Made by a program: the position numbers and the translations under genes. Shown piece after piece: positions 26,341 to 38,673 of a stretch of 45,046 bases of DNA. This DNA comes from Gammaproteobacteria bacterium. Its GTDB lineage: Bacteria; Pseudomonadota; Gammaproteobacteria; Ga0077536. The notes beneath the pieces were generated by a model, which was not told where the DNA came from, made no database searches, and saw only the letters and a program-made list of their open reading frames with translations. The stretch is taken from positions 1 through 45,046 of the forward strand of contig SHZM01000024.1 in NCBI GenBank assembly GCA_009692265.1. The letters run 5' to 3'. The first letter of the stretch is position 1; every line of letters begins with the position of its first letter.

Positions 26341-29300
26341 GTGTCACCGATGGCGACCACAGAAACCCGCTTTCCGCAGTTGGGTCGGCCTGAACACGGG
26401 CTGTATGACGCGAACTATGAGCACGATGCGTGCGGCGTCGGCTTTGTGGTGGACATCAAGGGTCGCAAATCGCATACCACGATCGAACGCGCACTTACGA
26501 TACTCAAGAATCTCGAACATCGCGGCGCGTGCGGTTGCGAAATTAATACTGGAGATGGCGCCGGGATCTTGATCCAGGTGCCCGACGCCTTTCTGCGTCG
26601 GGAATGCGATTCTATTGGCGTGACCTTGCCGCCGGCTGGTAGCTACGGGGTTGGCTTAGTATTCCTGCCGCACCTGGAGGCGGAAGCGCAGTTTTGCGTC
26701 ACGGAGTTTGCCCGTGTCATCGCCGAAGAAGGACAACAATTGCTCGGTTGGCGGGTGGTCCCGAGTGATCATCACCTGGTCGGGCCGACCGCGCAGGCCT
26801 GTGAACCTGACTTTCGACAGATATTTATCGGGCGCAGCCGCGAGATCGCAGACGACAACGCTTTCGAACGCAAGTTGTATGTCATTCGTAAGCGGGTAGA
26901 GCATGTCATTTGGAATTCGGCGCTCTCGGGAAAAGCGCTGTTTTATGTCACCAGTCTGTCGCATCGGGTATTGATTTACAAAGGTATGTTGAACGCAGCC
27001 CAGGTCGAATCCCAGTTCCCCGATCTTGATGATCCCTTGGTGGAAAGCGGCCTGGCTCTGGTTCACCAGCGCTTTTCGACGAACACGTTCCCGTCATGGC
27101 CCTTGGCGCATCCGTTTCGCTATATCGCGCATAACGGCGAGATTAATACGCTGCGGGGCAACATCAACTGGATGCGCGCGCGCGAAGCGCTGTGCGAATC
27201 GGATCTCTTCGGCGACGATCTGAAAAAGCTCTTTCCGATCGTGATCGAAGGCAGTTCAGATTCGGCCAGTTTCGACCAAGTGCTTGAGTTTCTGCACATG
27301 GCTGGACGTCCGCTACCGCTGGCCATTCTGATGATGATCCCGGAAGCATGGAGCGCGCATGAACAGATGGATGCGGCGCGCAAGGCGTTCTACGAATACC
27401 ACGGATGCCTGATGGAGCCCTGGGATGGCCCCGCATCGATTGCTTTTACCGACGGCAAAATTATCGGCGCAGTATTGGATCGCAATGGCCTGCGGCCGTC
27501 ACGTTATTACGTCACCAAGGACGGCATGGTGGTGATGGCTTCCGAAGTTGGGGTATTGGACTTTGCGCCTGAGAATATCGCGCTCAAAGAACGTCTTCAT
27601 CCCGGCCGAATTTTTCTGGTTGACACCGAAGAAGGGAGAATCATTGATGATGCCGAGCTAAAGCAACGCTACATCGATCAGTTTCCGTACGCTGACTGGC
27701 TTCGCGCTCAGTACATCTCGCTTGAGTCACTCCCTGACCCCGCGCATGTGCATGCCGTCGATCACGACACAGTGCTATCGCGACAGCAGGCCTACGGCTA
27801 TACCCATGAAGATCTACGGATCCTGATGCAGCCGATGGCAGAAAAAGGTGAAGAGCCAATCGGCTCCATGGGCACCGACGCTTCGCTGGCGGTACTTTCA
27901 AATCGGCCGCGACTTCTGTTTGATTATTTCAAACAGCTGTTTGCGCAGGTTACCAATCCACCGTTAGACGGTATCCGCGAAGAACTCGTTACCCAGATCT
28001 CCACGCCGATCGGACCAGAAAGCAACTTGCTCGCGCCGAGTGAGCAGAGCTGCAAGCGGATTAAGCTCGCGTCGCCGATTCTGAACAATCAAGAATTGGC
28101 GCGGCTGCGGCGTATCCAGACCCATGGGTTCAAAGCCGCAACCGTTACCGCGCTCTACCGGATCGCCGATGGCGTAACCGGCCTGACTGCGGCGCTTGAA
28201 CAGCTATTTCAGGCCACGGATGCCGCAGTCGACGCCGGCAACTCTTTCGTGATCATTTCAGATCGCGGCATGAATGCGGAATTCGCACCCATTCCATCAT
28301 TGTTGGCGGTTGCGGGCACCCAACACCACTTAGTGCGCAACGGGCGACGTATGCGGGTTGGACTTATCATCGAGTCTGGCGAGCCCCGCGAAATTCATCA
28401 TTTTTGCACCTTGATCGGCTACGGCGCCGATGCCGTGAACCCCTACCTCGCATTTGAAACGCTGTACGACTTGATCCAGCAAGGGGTACTTAAGGAAAGC
28501 GCGATTAAAGGCCGCAAGGCGGGCGAAACCCTGCATGGCGCGACGGTTCGCAATTTCATCAAAGCCGTCAACAAGGGACTAGTCAAAGTGATGTCGAAGA
28601 TGGGCATCTCGACCGTGCAGTCCTACCGCGGCGCACAGATCTTTGAAGCGGTGGGAATCGATAAAGCGATTATCGATCGGTACTTCACGTATACCGCCTC
28701 GCGAATTGGTGGAATCGGTCTAGACATGATCGAACGAGAGATCAATCTGCGCCATCATGCCGCGTTCCCGAACCGTCCGGTCGGCAAACCCGACCTTGAG
28801 TGGGGCGGGGAATACCAGTGGCGACGTGATGGCGAATACCATCTCTTCAATCCGGATACAGTTTACAAGCTCCAGCATTCCACTCGCTCCGGGCAGTACA
28901 AGGTGTTCAAGGAATACAGCGAGTTGGTCAATCGGCAAAGCGAGCACCTGGCGACTCTGCGTGGCCTGTTTAAGCTCAAGCGCAGCGCAAACCCGATTCC
29001 GCTCGCTGAGGTCGAACCGGTGGAAGCGATCATGAAGCGCTTCCACACCGGTGCGATGTCGTATGGCTCAATCAGCTCCGAAGCCCATGAGTCCCTCGCG
29101 ATTGCGATGAATCGCATCGGCGGGCGATCAAATACCGGCGAAGGTGGCGAAGATCCTGCACGGTTCAAACGCGACGCGAACGGCGATTCTCGGCGTTCGG
29201 CGATTAAGCAGGTGGCGTCGGGCCGGTTTGGGGTGACCAGTGAGTACCTCGTGAACGCCGACGATCTCCAAATTAAAATGGCGCAAGGCGCGAAGCCCGG

Positions 29301-30960
29301 CGAGGGCGGCCAGTTACCGGGACACAAAGTCTATCCGTGGATCGCGAAGGTTCGCTACTCAACTCCCGGCGTCGGCTTGATTTCACCGCCGCCACACCAC
29401 GATATTTACTCGATCGAAGATCTCGCGCAGTTGATTCATGACCTCAAGAATGCAAATCCCGAGGCGCGGATACACGTCAAGTTAGTCGCCGAAGTAGGAG
29501 TCGGAACGGTCGCGGCAGGGGTCGCGAAGGCCCACGCCGATGTCGTGCTGATTTCCGGCTACGACGGCGGCACCGGTGCCTCGCCCGTCACCTCGTTAAA
29601 GCACGCTGGGGTGCCGTGGGAGCTGGGCTTGGCCGAGACTCAGCAAGTCCTCGTCCAGAACAAGTTGCGCGATCGCATCATTGTGCAAGTAGATGGCCAG
29701 ATGAAAACTGGACGGGACGTGATTATCGGTGCCTTGCTCGGTGCGGAAGAATATGGTTTCGCCACGGCGCCGTTGGTCGTCATGGGTTGCGTCATGATGC
29801 GGGTGTGCCATCTCAACACCTGCCCGGTCGGGATTGCGACACAGGATCCCCGCTTGCGTGCAAAATTCGCCGGCGATCCGAAATTCGTTGAAAACTTCTT
29901 CCGCTTTATCGCCGAAGAAGTTCGCGAGACTATGGCGCAACTAGGATTCCGTAGCATGGCTGAGATGATTGGCCAGGTGAATCGAATTGATGTGGAAGAA
30001 GCGATCAACCACTGGAAAGCCAAGGGCCTCGATTTCTCGAAGATCCTCTACCAACCCGAAGCCGGTGCGGGGATCCCGCTACACTCGACCCGGACTCAGG
30101 ATCACGGCCTCGACCGCTCGCTCGACCGCACCACCTTGGTCCCCGCCGCTCGCGCAGCGCTGGAGCGCGGAGAGCCGGTCGAACTCAGCCTCCCCATTCG
30201 CAATGTGAATCGCACGGTTGGCACTATCCTCGGCTACGAGCTGACGAAGCGTTACGGCGGCGCGGGTCTCCCCGACGACACCATCAAGGTCAATTTCAAC
30301 GGCTCCGCAGGCCAGAGCTTCGGTGCGTTCATTCCGCGCGGAATTACCTTGACCTTGGAAGGCGACGCGAACGATTACATCGGCAAAGGCCTTTCCGGCG
30401 GCAAGATTATCGCCTATCCGCCGCGTACCGCGACCTTTGTGCCCGAAGAAAACATCATCATTGGTAACGTGGCGCTGTACGGGGCAACCGCGGGGGAAGC
30501 GTATTTCCGCGGTGTCGGCGGTGAGCGATTCTGTGTGCGAAACAGCGGCGCTGAAGCCGTGGTCGAGGGTGTTGGCGATCACGGTTGTGAATACATGACC
30601 GGTGGTCGGGTCGTGATCATCGGTAGAACCGGCCGCAATTTCGCCGCCGGTATGTCGGGTGGCGTTGCCTATGTGTTTGACCCGCAGAATCAATTCAAAC
30701 GCCTGTGCAATGCCGACATGGTGGATCTCGAAGGGCTTGATGAAGACGACAGTGCGATCGTGACACGCCTGTTGGGAAATCATGAGAAGTACACGGGCAG
30801 CAAGGTCGCGAAGGCGCTTTTGATGGATTGGCCGCACGCGCGCGAGCAGTTCGTCAAGGTCATGCCGCGCGATTACAAAGCAGTATTGGTGGCGATTGCG
30901 CGCGCCCGCGCGGCCGGTGTTGACGAAGATCAGGCAATCATGGAGGCCGCGCATGGCTAA
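26341..30960 (+). CDS. gltB: Glutamate synthase (NADPH) large subunit
   Basis: GltB transfers the glutamine amide to 2-oxoglutarate. The 1539 residues contain the class II amidotransferase domain with nucleophile C31 (DACGVGFV; the first 30 residues are a propeptide), [10 protein letters not shown] and the FMN-binding synthase domain ([41 protein letters not shown]). The 3Fe-4S ligands are in [18 protein letters not shown], and a C-terminal beta-helix is rich in Gly ([13 protein letters not shown]). Start is GTG 26341 or ATG 26350; both keep the propeptide. It overlaps gltD by eight bases. Confidence 0.97.
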   Translation: MSPMATTETRFPQLGRPEHGLYDANYEHDACGVGFVVDIKGRKSHTTIERALTILKNLEHRGACGCEINTGDGAGILIQVPDAFLRRECDSIGVTLPPAGSYGVGLVFLPHLEAEAQFCVTEFARVIAEEGQQLLGWRVVPSDHHLVGPTAQACEPDFRQIFIGRSREIADDNAFERKLYVIRKRVEHVIWNSALSGKALFYVTSLSHRVLIYKGMLNAAQVESQFPDLDDPLVESGLALVHQRFSTNTFPSWPLAHPFRYIAHNGEINTLRGNINWMRAREALCESDLFGDDLKKLFPIVIEGSSDSASFDQVLEFLHMAGRPLPLAILMMIPEAWSAHEQMDAARKAFYEYHGCLMEPWDGPASIAFTDGKIIGAVLDRNGLRPSRYYVTKDGMVVMASEVGVLDFAPENIALKERLHPGRIFLVDTEEGRIIDDAELKQRYIDQFPYADWLRAQYISLESLPDPAHVHAVDHDTVLSRQQAYGYTHEDLRILMQPMAEKGEEPIGSMGTDASLAVLSNRPRLLFDYFKQLFAQVTNPPLDGIREELVTQISTPIGPESNLLAPSEQSCKRIKLASPILNNQELARLRRIQTHGFKAATVTALYRIADGVTGLTAALEQLFQATDAAVDAGNSFVIISDRGMNAEFAPIPSLLAVAGTQHHLVRNGRRMRVGLIIESGEPREIHHFCTLIGYGADAVNPYLAFETLYDLIQQGVLKESAIKGRKAGETLHGATVRNFIKAVNKGLVKVMSKMGISTVQSYRGAQIFEAVGIDKAIIDRYFTYTASRIGGIGLDMIEREINLRHHAAFPNRPVGKPDLEWGGEYQWRRDGEYHLFNPDTVYKLQHSTRSGQYKVFKEYSELVNRQSEHLATLRGLFKLKRSANPIPLAEVEPVEAIMKRFHTGAMSYGSISSEAHESLAIAMNRIGGRSNTGEGGEDPARFKRDANGDSRRSAIKQVASGRFGVTSEYLVNADDLQIKMAQGAKPGEGGQLPGHKVYPWIAKVRYSTPGVGLISPPPHHDIYSIEDLAQLIHDLKNANPEARIHVKLVAEVGVGTVAAGVAKAHADVVLISGYDGGTGASPVTSLKHAGVPWELGLAETQQVLVQNKLRDRIIVQVDGQMKTGRDVIIGALLGAEEYGFATAPLVVMGCVMMRVCHLNTCPVGIATQDPRLRAKFAGDPKFVENFFRFIAEEVRETMAQLGFRSMAEMIGQVNRIDVEEAINHWKAKGLDFSKILYQPEAGAGIPLHSTRTQDHGLDRSLDRTTLVPAARAALERGEPVELSLPIRNVNRTVGTILGYELTKRYGGAGLPDDTIKVNFNGSAGQSFGAFIPRGITLTLEGDANDYIGKGLSGGKIIAYPPRTATFVPEENIIIGNVALYGATAGEAYFRGVGGERFCVRNSGAEAVVEGVGDHGCEYMTGGRVVIIGRTGRNFAAGMSGGVAYVFDPQNQFKRLCNADMVDLEGLDEDDSAIVTRLLGNHEKYTGSKVAKALLMDWPHAREQFVKVMPRDYKAVLVAIARARAAGVDEDQAIMEAAHG

Positions 30961-32398
30961 GGCCACCGGCTTTCTCGAGTTTAAGCGCGGCAAGCAGCCC
31001 TACCGACCGATCGAACAGCGATTGCACGATTGGCGCCAGGTGATGGACCAGTGGCAACCGGAAACCCTCACTCAGCAGGCCGCGCGCTGCATGGATTGTG
31101 GGATCCCGTTCTGTCATCAGGGCTGTCCGCTCGGAAATCTGATCCCGGATTGGAATGATCTTGTGTATCGCGAGCGGTGGCGCGAAGCGATCGACCGACT
31201 GCATGCGACGAATAACTTTCCTGAGTTCACCGGCAGTTTGTGCCCCGCTCCGTGCGAAGGTGCCTGCGTGCTCGGGATTAACGACAATGCGGTGGCCATC
31301 AAGGCGGTAGAACTTGCGATCATCGATCGCGCGTTTTCGGAAGGCTGGGTGGTGCCGATGCGTCCGCGCATCGCTACCGGCAAGAAAGTCGCCGTCATCG
31401 GTTCTGGTCCAGCAGGTCTCGCGGCAGCGCAACAGCTGCGGCGTGCTGGTCATCAAGTGACGGTGTATGAGCGTGATGACCGACTCGGTGGGTTGCTGCG
31501 TTACGGGATCCCCGAATTCAAAATGGGAAAGCGGATTCTCGACCGACGTCTGAATCAGATGCGCACCGAAGGAGTCGATTTCGTCACCAACGCGAACATC
31601 GGGATCAACGTTCAAGTCGCCGCACTCCGGGCTCAGTTTGACGCCATTCTCCTCGCCGGCGGCGCGACCGCTCCGCGCGATTTGCCCTTACCCGGACGCG
31701 AGCTTAGCGGCGTGCATTTCGCGATGGAATATTTGACCTTGCAGAATCGTCGGCTTGAAGGAGACTCGTTGGAGGCGTCGACCTTTATCAGTGCTGAAGA
31801 TCAACAGGTCGTGATCATTGGTGGTGGCGATACTGGCGCGGATTGCTTGGGGACCGCACATCGGCAGCACGCGAAACATATCGCGCAACTCGAAATTATG
31901 GAGCGTCCGCCGGAGGCGCGTGCGGCGGATAATCCCTGGCCGGAATGGCCGCGGATATACCGCAGCACGTCCGCGCATGAAGAAGGCGGCGAGCGAGTCT
32001 ATTCGGTATCGACCAAGCGTTTCGTCGACGATGGCCACGGCCGCGTCAAGGCGCTCGAACTAGTTGAAGTCGAAATGAAACAGCAAGACGGCAGAATTGT
32101 GTTTAACGAAGTGCCGAATTCGTTGCATGATATCCCGTGCGATCTCGCCTTACTCGCGATGGGGTTTATCGGTCCCGAGCGCCTGCTACTAGAACAGCTC
32201 GGGGTAAAGTTGACGGAACGTGGAAACGTCTGGCGGGATAAACAATGGATGACCTCGGTTTCGGGAGTCTTTACCGCTGGCGACATGCAGCGCGGCCAGT
32301 CCTTGATCGTGTGGGCAATCGCCGAAGGTCGTTCTGCGGCACGGGGCGTGGACGCTTATCTGACAGGCGCGAGCGATCTGCCGGCGCCACTCGATTAA
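30953..32398 (+). CDS. gltD: Glutamate synthase (NADPH) small subunit
   Basis: GltD passes electrons from NADPH through FAD and 4Fe-4S clusters to GltB. The 481 residues show N-terminal cluster cysteines ([32 protein letters not shown]), the FAD motif [13 protein letters not shown], the NADPH motif [14 protein letters not shown] and the C-terminal FAD motif [20 protein letters not shown] 30953 overlaps the gltB end by eight bases and gives the family N-terminus ATGFLEFKR; a longer upstream frame is only gltB shadow. Confidence 0.97.
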   Translation: MAKATGFLEFKRGKQPYRPIEQRLHDWRQVMDQWQPETLTQQAARCMDCGIPFCHQGCPLGNLIPDWNDLVYRERWREAIDRLHATNNFPEFTGSLCPAPCEGACVLGINDNAVAIKAVELAIIDRAFSEGWVVPMRPRIATGKKVAVIGSGPAGLAAAQQLRRAGHQVTVYERDDRLGGLLRYGIPEFKMGKRILDRRLNQMRTEGVDFVTNANIGINVQVAALRAQFDAILLAGGATAPRDLPLPGRELSGVHFAMEYLTLQNRRLEGDSLEASTFISAEDQQVVIIGGGDTGADCLGTAHRQHAKHIAQLEIMERPPEARAADNPWPEWPRIYRSTSAHEEGGERVYSVSTKRFVDDGHGRVKALELVEVEMKQQDGRIVFNEVPNSLHDIPCDLALLAMGFIGPERLLLEQLGVKLTERGNVWRDKQWMTSVSGVFTAGDMQRGQSLIVWAIAEGRSAARGVDAYLTGASDLPAPLD

Positions 32399-32429
32399 CA
32401 TTGGTGGCGCCCCTTTGCGCCACCAATGT
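32398..32429 (+). promoter_or_regulatory. Perfect 13-bp hairpin between gltD and hemE
   Basis: ACATTGGTGGCGC and GCGCCACCAATGT form a perfect stem around the loop CCCTTT. It starts at the last base of the gltD stop and ends directly before the AGGAG of hemE (32430-32434). It lacks a T tail, so it is more likely an RNA-processing or stability element, or a weak terminator/attenuator, than a full terminator. Confidence 0.7.
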
Positions 32430-32440
32430 AGGAGCGCGTA

Positions 32441-33484
32441 ATGCCTAGCCGCTTCCTCCGCGCACTACGCCGCGAGCCCATAGATTGCACCCCGGTATGG
32501 TTGATGCGCCAAGCCGGCCGTTATCTTCCCGAATACCGCGCGACGCGTGCCCGCGCCGGGGATTTTTTGACGCTCTGCAAAACACCGGAATTGGCCTGCG
32601 AAGTGACCCTGCAGCCGCTCAAACGATTCCCCTTGGACGCCGCGATTTTATTCTCTGACATTCTGACGATTCCAGATGCGATGGGCTTGGGTTTGGTGCT
32701 GGATGAGGGCGTCGGGCCGCGCCTTAAGCACCCGCTGACCACACCGGATCAACTAACGCGAATCGGCCAGCCAGATCCAGAACGTGAGCTTCGTTACGTT
32801 ACGGATGCGGTGCGTCTGATCAAGCGTGAGCTACAGGGGCACACACCGCTGATCGGTTTCGCCGGCAGTCCGTGGACACTTGCGACTTACATGATCGAAG
32901 GCGGAAGCGATCGCGATTTCAAACGAACCAAGGCGTGGCTCTATGGTGCGCCGGAAGCCTTGCACCGGTTACTAGCGATATTGGCTGAAGCGGTCACCCA
33001 GTATCTCAATGCCCAAATCGCGGCGGGCGTCGAGGCCGTGATGATTTTTGATACCTGGGGCGGCGCGTTAACGACACCTGCGTATCAAGAGTTTTCACTC
33101 ACCTATATGCGAAAAATCGTTGCTGGCTTGAGCAGCGGCACACCAAGCATCGTTTTCACCAAAGGCGGCGGAATGTGGTTGGAATACATCGCCGCGACTG
33201 GCTGCACGACAGTTGGCCTTGATTGGTCGACCGACATCGGTGCGGCACGACGCCGTATCGGCGCTCAGGTTTCGCTCCAAGGTAACCTGGATCCAGCAAT
33301 CCTTCGCGCGCCGATTCCGCGACTGGAGCAGGAAATCGATACCATCCTCGCGGGCTATGGGAGCGGTTCCGGCCATGTCTTTAATCTCGGTCACGGCATC
33401 ACTCCGGATATCGATCCGGAACAGGTCGGGGCGATGGTAGAAAGAGTGCATCTAGCGAGCCGCGCGTTTCACGTACAGCCGTAA
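32441..33484 (+). CDS. hemE: Uroporphyrinogen decarboxylase
   Basis: HemE removes the four acetate carboxyls of uroporphyrinogen III to give coproporphyrinogen III. The 347 residues carry the signature [15 protein letters not shown] (substrate arginines R23 and R27), [12 protein letters not shown] with the key aspartate D73, [17 protein letters not shown], and [11 protein letters not shown] near the end. ATG 32441 has AGGAG six bases upstream. The last 33 bases overlap the end of lnt on the other strand. Confidence 0.97.
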   Translation: MPSRFLRALRREPIDCTPVWLMRQAGRYLPEYRATRARAGDFLTLCKTPELACEVTLQPLKRFPLDAAILFSDILTIPDAMGLGLVLDEGVGPRLKHPLTTPDQLTRIGQPDPERELRYVTDAVRLIKRELQGHTPLIGFAGSPWTLATYMIEGGSDRDFKRTKAWLYGAPEALHRLLAILAEAVTQYLNAQIAAGVEAVMIFDTWGGALTTPAYQEFSLTYMRKIVAGLSSGTPSIVFTKGGGMWLEYIAATGCTTVGLDWSTDIGAARRRIGAQVSLQGNLDPAILRAPIPRLEQEIDTILAGYGSGSGHVFNLGHGITPDIDPEQVGAMVERVHLASRAFHVQP

Positions 33485-34939
33485 CCTGCAGCCGAGCGCA
33501 ATTCCAAGCGCAATGAATCCCCACAGCGCATTTCCTCCACCGTTGATGAATGGCGTCGCGCCCTCGCGCAATTCAACGCGCCCCGTCAAGACGAAACTTT
33601 CGAACTGTGGTGAGCGCGCACTCACCTGACCCTGATGGTCGATGATCGCAGAAATCCCGGTATTGGTTGCCCGCAACAGGGTTCGCCCGGTTTCGAGCGC
33701 GCGCATTTGAGCAATTTGCAGATGTTGGTGAGGCGCGATGCTATCGCCGAACCAGGCGTCGTCGCTGACGTTCACCAGAATATTCGCCTCAGGAAGAGCG
33801 TTCGCGACTTCGTGAGCGTACGCATCCTCATAACAGATCGACACGCCGATCCGCAGCTCGCCATATTCCAGTGGCACCTGCTCTGGCGCTCCCGGAGCAA
33901 AGTTCGACATCGGGATCGCTAGAAAATTTAGCACTGGGCGGATCCAACGATCGAAAGGCAGGTACTCCCCAAACGGGACGAGATGATGTTTGTCGTATCG
34001 AATCTTGGGATCATTCAACAGCACCACGCTATTGAAATACGCTCCACCACGCCGATCCCCTGTAGGGATTCCAGCCAACAGCGCGGTGTTCGAAGACCGC
34101 GCCTCAACGCCGAATTGCGCGAGTGCTTCCGGGATCTCATCCGGGAACGCTGGAATCGCGGTCTCCGGCCACACCACGATGGCCTTTCCCCACTGCGCCT
34201 TACTGAGATCCTCATAAAGCGCCAACGTACGTTGTCTAAACTCTGTCTGCCATTTAATCGCTTGCGGTACGGCACCCTGGATCAGAGCAACGTCTATCGC
34301 TTGGAAAATCGGCCTGGTCCATTGCACGAGACCCAGCCCATAACCGCCACCGATGAGCGCCACGACCATCGCTATCGCCACAAGACTTCGGCGAAGGCTG
34401 TGGAATTCGAGAATAAGCACCAAGAGTGCGGCGATTAGCGCCACGACCCACGTAACGCCATAGACCCCCAACACCGGCGCATAGCCAGCGAGCCACGAGC
34501 CGGTTTGACTGTAACCAACTAACAACCACGGGAAGCCCGTGAACAACCAACTACGCAGTACCTCGGTGACTACCCAAATGCCGGGCATTAACACTAGCAG
34601 ACGAAGTGCTTCCGAGCGCGCGGGTAAGCGCTGAACCCAGTAGCCCGCGACCATCGGAAAGCAGCTCAGAATCGCGATGAACAGTACCGTCATCGACACC
34701 GAGAAGGAGTAAAGCGGCAGACCAAATTGATGGATGCTGATCTGCACCCACGAGACGCCGTGGGCGAACATACCCACCCCGAAGCCTCCGGCCAACACCG
34801 CCGCGTAGGTGGGAGAAGCGTGTCGCCATAACCAGAATAAACCTGCGAGCGAAAACATCGCGAGCGGATGAAACCCATAGGGCGCAAATGCAAACGGCAA
34901 TAAGCCACCAGCGCCCAACGCGAGTAATACGTTACGCAT
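33452..34939 (-). CDS. lnt: Apolipoprotein N-acyltransferase
   Basis: Lnt adds the third acyl chain to the N-terminal cysteine of lipoproteins. The 495-residue protein has about seven membrane helices in the first 200 residues and one at the C-terminus, around a periplasmic nitrilase-like domain with the catalytic triad E259 (WPETAIP), K317 ([14 protein letters not shown]) and C369 (GVSICYED). ATG 34939 follows corC by 22 bases, the usual corC-lnt pairing. The tail overlaps hemE convergently. Confidence 0.96.
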   Translation of the reverse strand: MRNVLLALGAGGLLPFAFAPYGFHPLAMFSLAGLFWLWRHASPTYAAVLAGGFGVGMFAHGVSWVQISIHQFGLPLYSFSVSMTVLFIAILSCFPMVAGYWVQRLPARSEALRLLVLMPGIWVVTEVLRSWLFTGFPWLLVGYSQTGSWLAGYAPVLGVYGVTWVVALIAALLVLILEFHSLRRSLVAIAMVVALIGGGYGLGLVQWTRPIFQAIDVALIQGAVPQAIKWQTEFRQRTLALYEDLSKAQWGKAIVVWPETAIPAFPDEIPEALAQFGVEARSSNTALLAGIPTGDRRGGAYFNSVVLLNDPKIRYDKHHLVPFGEYLPFDRWIRPVLNFLAIPMSNFAPGAPEQVPLEYGELRIGVSICYEDAYAHEVANALPEANILVNVSDDAWFGDSIAPHQHLQIAQMRALETGRTLLRATNTGISAIIDHQGQVSARSPQFESFVLTGRVELREGATPFINGGGNALWGFIALGIALGCRLRLYVKRAAR

Positions 34940-34961
34940 CAGGGCTAAGACGCTAGCGCAG

Positions 34962-35843
34962 CTAGCCGCCCCCGGTTACTCGCGCTGGTTGCAGCGGCAG
35001 CACCCGCATGGCTTGGATTCGACGTCGGTCGGCGCGCAGTATTTTAAAATTGAAGCCTTCGAATTCGATGATGTCGCCTCGCTGCGGCACCCGCCCAAAA
35101 TGATGTACCACCAAGCCACCGATGGTGTCGTATTGCGAATCCGGAAAGCTACTGCCAAAGGTATCATTGAAGTGCGCAATCGGCGTACGCGCCTTAACCG
35201 TATAGCGATTGGCACGGTGCTGTCGAATGAATTCTTCGTCGTCGATATCGTATTCATCATCGATATCACCCACGATTTGTTCAATCACGTCTTCAATTGA
35301 TACCAAGCCCGCGATCTCGCCGTATTCGTCGACGACGATGGCTAGATGATTCCGATTCGACCGAAACTCGCGGAGCAAGATGTTGAGGCGTTTACTTTCA
35401 GGCACGAATATCGCCGGGCGTAGTACCTCTCGAACATCGAAGGGAGTTTTAGGATCAGCCGCCAGCGGCAATAGATCTTTTGCCAGTAGGACGCCCAAAA
35501 CTTTTTCGTGTTTGCTATCGACCACCGGAAACCGCGAGTGCGCGGACTCGATCACCGCCGGTAGAAACTCCTGAGGTGTTTGTTCGACTTCGATAAACAC
35601 CATCTGCGAACGCGTCACCATGATGTCGCGCACCTGTTGTTCGGAGACTAACAAGGCACCTTCCATCATCCCCGCGGTGTCGGCGTCGATCAGATTTTCG
35701 CTTTCGGCGTCCTGTAGTATCTCGATCAATGCTGAACGCCTTCCAAGCTTTCGTCGGAGCCTACGTGCGAGCCAATGGGAGATGACGTCTAAAAATCGGT
35801 GATAGCGAGTAGGTGGGGGATTGTCGACGGAGTCTTCGTTCAT
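34962..35843 (-). CDS. corC: CorC-type CBS-domain transporter-associated protein
   Basis: The 293-residue soluble protein has two CBS domains (about 70-190, MVTRSQMVFIEVEQTP...VDEYGEIAGLVSIEDVIEQIVGDI) and a C-terminal transporter-associated CorC_HlyC domain (about 205-285, YDTIGGLVVHHFGRVPQRGD). Relatives bind ATP or AMP and are linked to Mg/Co efflux. The ybeY-corC-lnt order is classic. It starts nine bases after the ybeY stop. Confidence 0.94.
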   Translation of the reverse strand: MNEDSVDNPPPTRYHRFLDVISHWLARRLRRKLGRRSALIEILQDAESENLIDADTAGMMEGALLVSEQQVRDIMVTRSQMVFIEVEQTPQEFLPAVIESAHSRFPVVDSKHEKVLGVLLAKDLLPLAADPKTPFDVREVLRPAIFVPESKRLNILLREFRSNRNHLAIVVDEYGEIAGLVSIEDVIEQIVGDIDDEYDIDDEEFIRQHRANRYTVKARTPIAHFNDTFGSSFPDSQYDTIGGLVVHHFGRVPQRGDIIEFEGFNFKILRADRRRIQAMRVLPLQPARVTGGG

Positions 35844-35852
35844 GGCTAAGCG

Positions 35853-36302
35853 CTATTGGTGGTAGGGATCGGGATAGCCGAGCCCGGCGAGGAGCCGACG
35901 TTCAAGCGTTTCCATGGTCTTTGTTGGCGCTGGCGTTACATGGTCGAATCCCAGCAAGTGCAACACCCCGTGGATTGTTAAATGAGCCCAATGCGCGTCT
36001 AGCGCCTTGGCCTGGGCTTTCGCTTCGCGTCCGACTAGTGGCGCACAAATCACCATATCCCCGAGAAATTCCGGCATTAGCGATTCCAAGCCAACCGCCG
36101 GGAACGATAACACGTTCGTGGCTCCCATTTTATGTCGCCAGGTAGTGTTCAAATTCGCGCCCTCTGTAATACCAACGATCCGAAGTGTAAGTGCCGCACG
36201 TTTTCGGAAATCGCCGACCGCGCGGGTAGCCCAGCGCGTAAGCAGTAGATCACTAGGAGTCTTTCCACGGAATGCGCGTTGGACCGTGACCTGTACCGAC
36301 AT
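35853..36302 (-). CDS. ybeY: Endoribonuclease YbeY
   Basis: YbeY is a zinc-dependent single-strand RNase for 16S rRNA 3'-end processing and ribosome quality control. The 149 residues carry the zinc motif HGVLHLLGFDH with H111, H115 and H121, and the upstream NVLSFP and GDMVICAP strands. ATG 36302 shares one base with the phoH stop (TAATG). Confidence 0.96.
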   Translation of the reverse strand: MSVQVTVQRAFRGKTPSDLLLTRWATRAVGDFRKRAALTLRIVGITEGANLNTTWRHKMGATNVLSFPAVGLESLMPEFLGDMVICAPLVGREAKAQAKALDAHWAHLTIHGVLHLLGFDHVTPAPTKTMETLERRLLAGLGYPDPYHQ

Positions 36303-37270
36303 TAGCTTTCTGATCGACTCTCGTAGTGCTCGTAGGCGTCCAATATGCGACCGACGAGCGCGTGACGAACGACGTCGTGCGATTTAAAAAAGGTAAAGCT
36401 GATCCCGTCCACCTCGCGGACGACTTCCATCGCGCGCTTCAGCCCGGAGTCCTTACCCTTGGGAAGATCTATTTGAGTTACATCGCCAGTAATCACCGCT
36501 TTCGAGCCGAAACCTAAACGCGTGAGAAACATTTTCATTTGTTCGGTGGTGGTATTTTGTGCTTCGTCGAGAATAATGAAAGCATCATTCAAGGTTCGTC
36601 CGCGCATAAACGCGAGTGGCGCAACTTCGATGACGTTTCGTTCGATAAGCTTAGCGACACGCTCAAAACCAAGCATTTCGTAAAGTGCGTCGTAAAGTGG
36701 ACGTAGATAAGGATCGATTTTTTGCGCTAAATCGCCTGGCAAAAAACCCAAACGTTCGCCAGCCTCAACGGCCGGTCGCACCAGACATAGGCGACGAACC
36801 TGATCTTCTTCCAGCGCGGCAACCGCAGCAGCCACTGCTAGGTATGTTTTGCCAGTGCCGGCCGGACCGATTCCAAAACTAATCGCGCAGCGCTCGATAT
36901 TGCGCAAATACGCGCGTTGATTCTCGCCTCGCGCTTTAATCAAAACGCGCCGCGTTTTTAGAATAAAGTCGTCCGCTGTGTCGCTCGTACGCCCGACATC
37001 GGCTGCCGATTCCTGCAGGTGAAGGTGCACATCCGCTGGTGCGAGGTCGCGATGCGCCGTCGCGGCATACAGATTTTTGATCAAGCCGGCCGTGGTCTGG
37101 CACGCACGCCGCTCGCCCGCGATATTAAAGACGTTGCCGCGATTGACGATCGCGACCCCCAGGCGGCGTTCGATCAGACGCAGGTGATCGTCGAACTGCC
37201 CGCACAGATTTGCGAGGCGTTCGTTTTCCAGGGGTTCTAACGTAAGTTCGGTGGAAGTCTCGGGGTCCAA
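36302..37270 (-). CDS. ybeZ: PhoH-like ATPase (YbeZ)
   Basis: The 322-residue protein has an N-terminal KH-like part (about 8-70, LTLEPLENERLANLCGQFDDHLRLIERRLGV) and a PhoH NTPase domain with Walker A GPAGTGKT (135-142) and Walker B FIILDEAQN. It partners YbeY in RNA metabolism. The start must be TTG 37270, one base after the miaB stop; no ATG or GTG gives the conserved N-terminus, and there is no clear Shine-Dalgarno, which suggests coupling to miaB translation. Confidence 0.94.
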   Translation of the reverse strand: MDPETSTELTLEPLENERLANLCGQFDDHLRLIERRLGVAIVNRGNVFNIAGERRACQTTAGLIKNLYAATAHRDLAPADVHLHLQESAADVGRTSDTADDFILKTRRVLIKARGENQRAYLRNIERCAISFGIGPAGTGKTYLAVAAAVAALEEDQVRRLCLVRPAVEAGERLGFLPGDLAQKIDPYLRPLYDALYEMLGFERVAKLIERNVIEVAPLAFMRGRTLNDAFIILDEAQNTTTEQMKMFLTRLGFGSKAVITGDVTQIDLPKGKDSGLKRAMEVVREVDGISFTFFKSHDVVRHALVGRILDAYEHYESRSES

Positions 37271-37271
37271 A

Positions 37272-38615
37272 TCAGCACGCTAATTTAATCGGGGTAAGGA
37301 GTTCGCCGCGCAGTGAGTTTGACAACACCTCGGTAATAGTGACCGGTACGTAATGTCCGATTAAGGAGCTGTCTCCTGGAAAATTCACGACGCGATTATT
37401 CTCGGCACGGGCGGCTAATTCGCGGGGATTTTTCTTGGCGGGACCGACTACCAGCACCCGTTGTGCGGTCCCGAGCATGCGTCGGCTTTTCTCGCGCCCG
37501 AGTTCATCGAGCCGGCGCTGGAGGATGGCAAGACGATGCTTCTTTTCTTCCGAGGAGATCGGATCCGGCAAACTCGCGGCTGGGGTCCCCGGTCGCGGGC
37601 TATAAATGAAACTAAAGGAATGATCGAAATCCACCTGGTCGACTAAGCGCATCGTCGCGTTGAAATCATCCTCGGTCTCGCCCGGGAAACCGACAATAAA
37701 ATCCGACGATATCGAAATATCGGGTCGGATTTTGCGTAACCTACGAATCTTTGCCAGATATTCCAACCTCGTGTGACCGCGCTTCATCAGGGCAAGGATC
37801 CGATCAGAGCCACTCTGTACCGGCAGGTGAACATGGTTCACCAGTTTCGAAACCGTGCCGTAAGTATCGATGAGTCGATCGCTGAACTCGATCGGATGCG
37901 AGGTGGTATAGCGGATCCGTTCGATACCATCGATCGCGGCGATGTAATGGATCAGCGCCGCGAGATCCGCAATTTTTCCCTGATGCATAAGACCGCGATA
38001 GGCGTTTACATTTTGCCCGAGTAGGGTGATTTCTCGCACGCCTTGTTCGGCCAAGGCATTGATCTCGACAATTACATCATCGAACGGCCGGCTGAATTCC
38101 TCACCACGCGTATAGGGCACCACGCAGAAGCTGCAGTACTTGCTGCAGCCTTCCATGATCGACACGAACGCGGTGGGTCCGTCGGCTTGCGGTGTCGGCA
38201 GGCGATCAAACTTCTCGATTTCGGGAAAGCTTATATCGACGACGTGTTTTTCGCCGCCGGCGGCCGCCGTGACCATTTCCGGCAGGCGATGCAGGGTTTG
38301 GGGGCCGAAGACCAGATCGACGAAAGGCGCACGCGCGAAGATTGCATCTCCTTCCTGGCTCGCAACACAACCGCCCACGCCGATTAGAAGTTCGGGGCGC
38401 GCGTGCTTGAGCTCGCGCCAGCGTCCGAGCTCGGAAAAGAGCTTCTCGAAAGCCTTCTCGCGTACCGAACACGTATTCATCAGCAGAAGATCGGCGTCTT
38501 CGATGCGTGGTGTAACTTCGATGCCGTGGGCAACTTGCAGCAGATCAAGCATCTTCTGCGAGTCATACTCGTTCATCTGACAACCGAAAGTTTTAATAAA
38601 TACGCGTTTGGGCAT
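37272..38615 (-). CDS. miaB: tRNA-2-methylthio-N6-dimethylallyladenosine synthase
   Basis: MiaB is a radical-SAM methylthiotransferase acting on A37 of tRNAs reading UNN codons. The 447 residues have the auxiliary 4Fe-4S ligands C12, C49 and C83, the radical-SAM motif C157-x3-C161-x2-C164 (CSKYCSFC), HLPVQSGSD, and a C-terminal TRAM domain (about 375-440). Its substrate base is made by MiaA, not in this window. The gene is followed by ybeZ after one base. Confidence 0.97.
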   Translation of the reverse strand: MPKRVFIKTFGCQMNEYDSQKMLDLLQVAHGIEVTPRIEDADLLLMNTCSVREKAFEKLFSELGRWRELKHARPELLIGVGGCVASQEGDAIFARAPFVDLVFGPQTLHRLPEMVTAAAGGEKHVVDISFPEIEKFDRLPTPQADGPTAFVSIMEGCSKYCSFCVVPYTRGEEFSRPFDDVIVEINALAEQGVREITLLGQNVNAYRGLMHQGKIADLAALIHYIAAIDGIERIRYTTSHPIEFSDRLIDTYGTVSKLVNHVHLPVQSGSDRILALMKRGHTRLEYLAKIRRLRKIRPDISISSDFIVGFPGETEDDFNATMRLVDQVDFDHSFSFIYSPRPGTPAASLPDPISSEEKKHRLAILQRRLDELGREKSRRMLGTAQRVLVVGPAKKNPRELAARAENNRVVNFPGDSSLIGHYVPVTITEVLSNSLRGELLTPIKLAC

Positions 38616-38673
38616 CGCTGTGGAGGTCCTGTTTGCGCCCTAAACTACACCGAGATTAGGTCGATTCAAAGGT

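Noticed and set aside
30079-30993. 300-codon frame antisense to gltB
   Set aside because: GltB is unquestioned over this stretch; the opposite frame is a composition effect of biased codon use.
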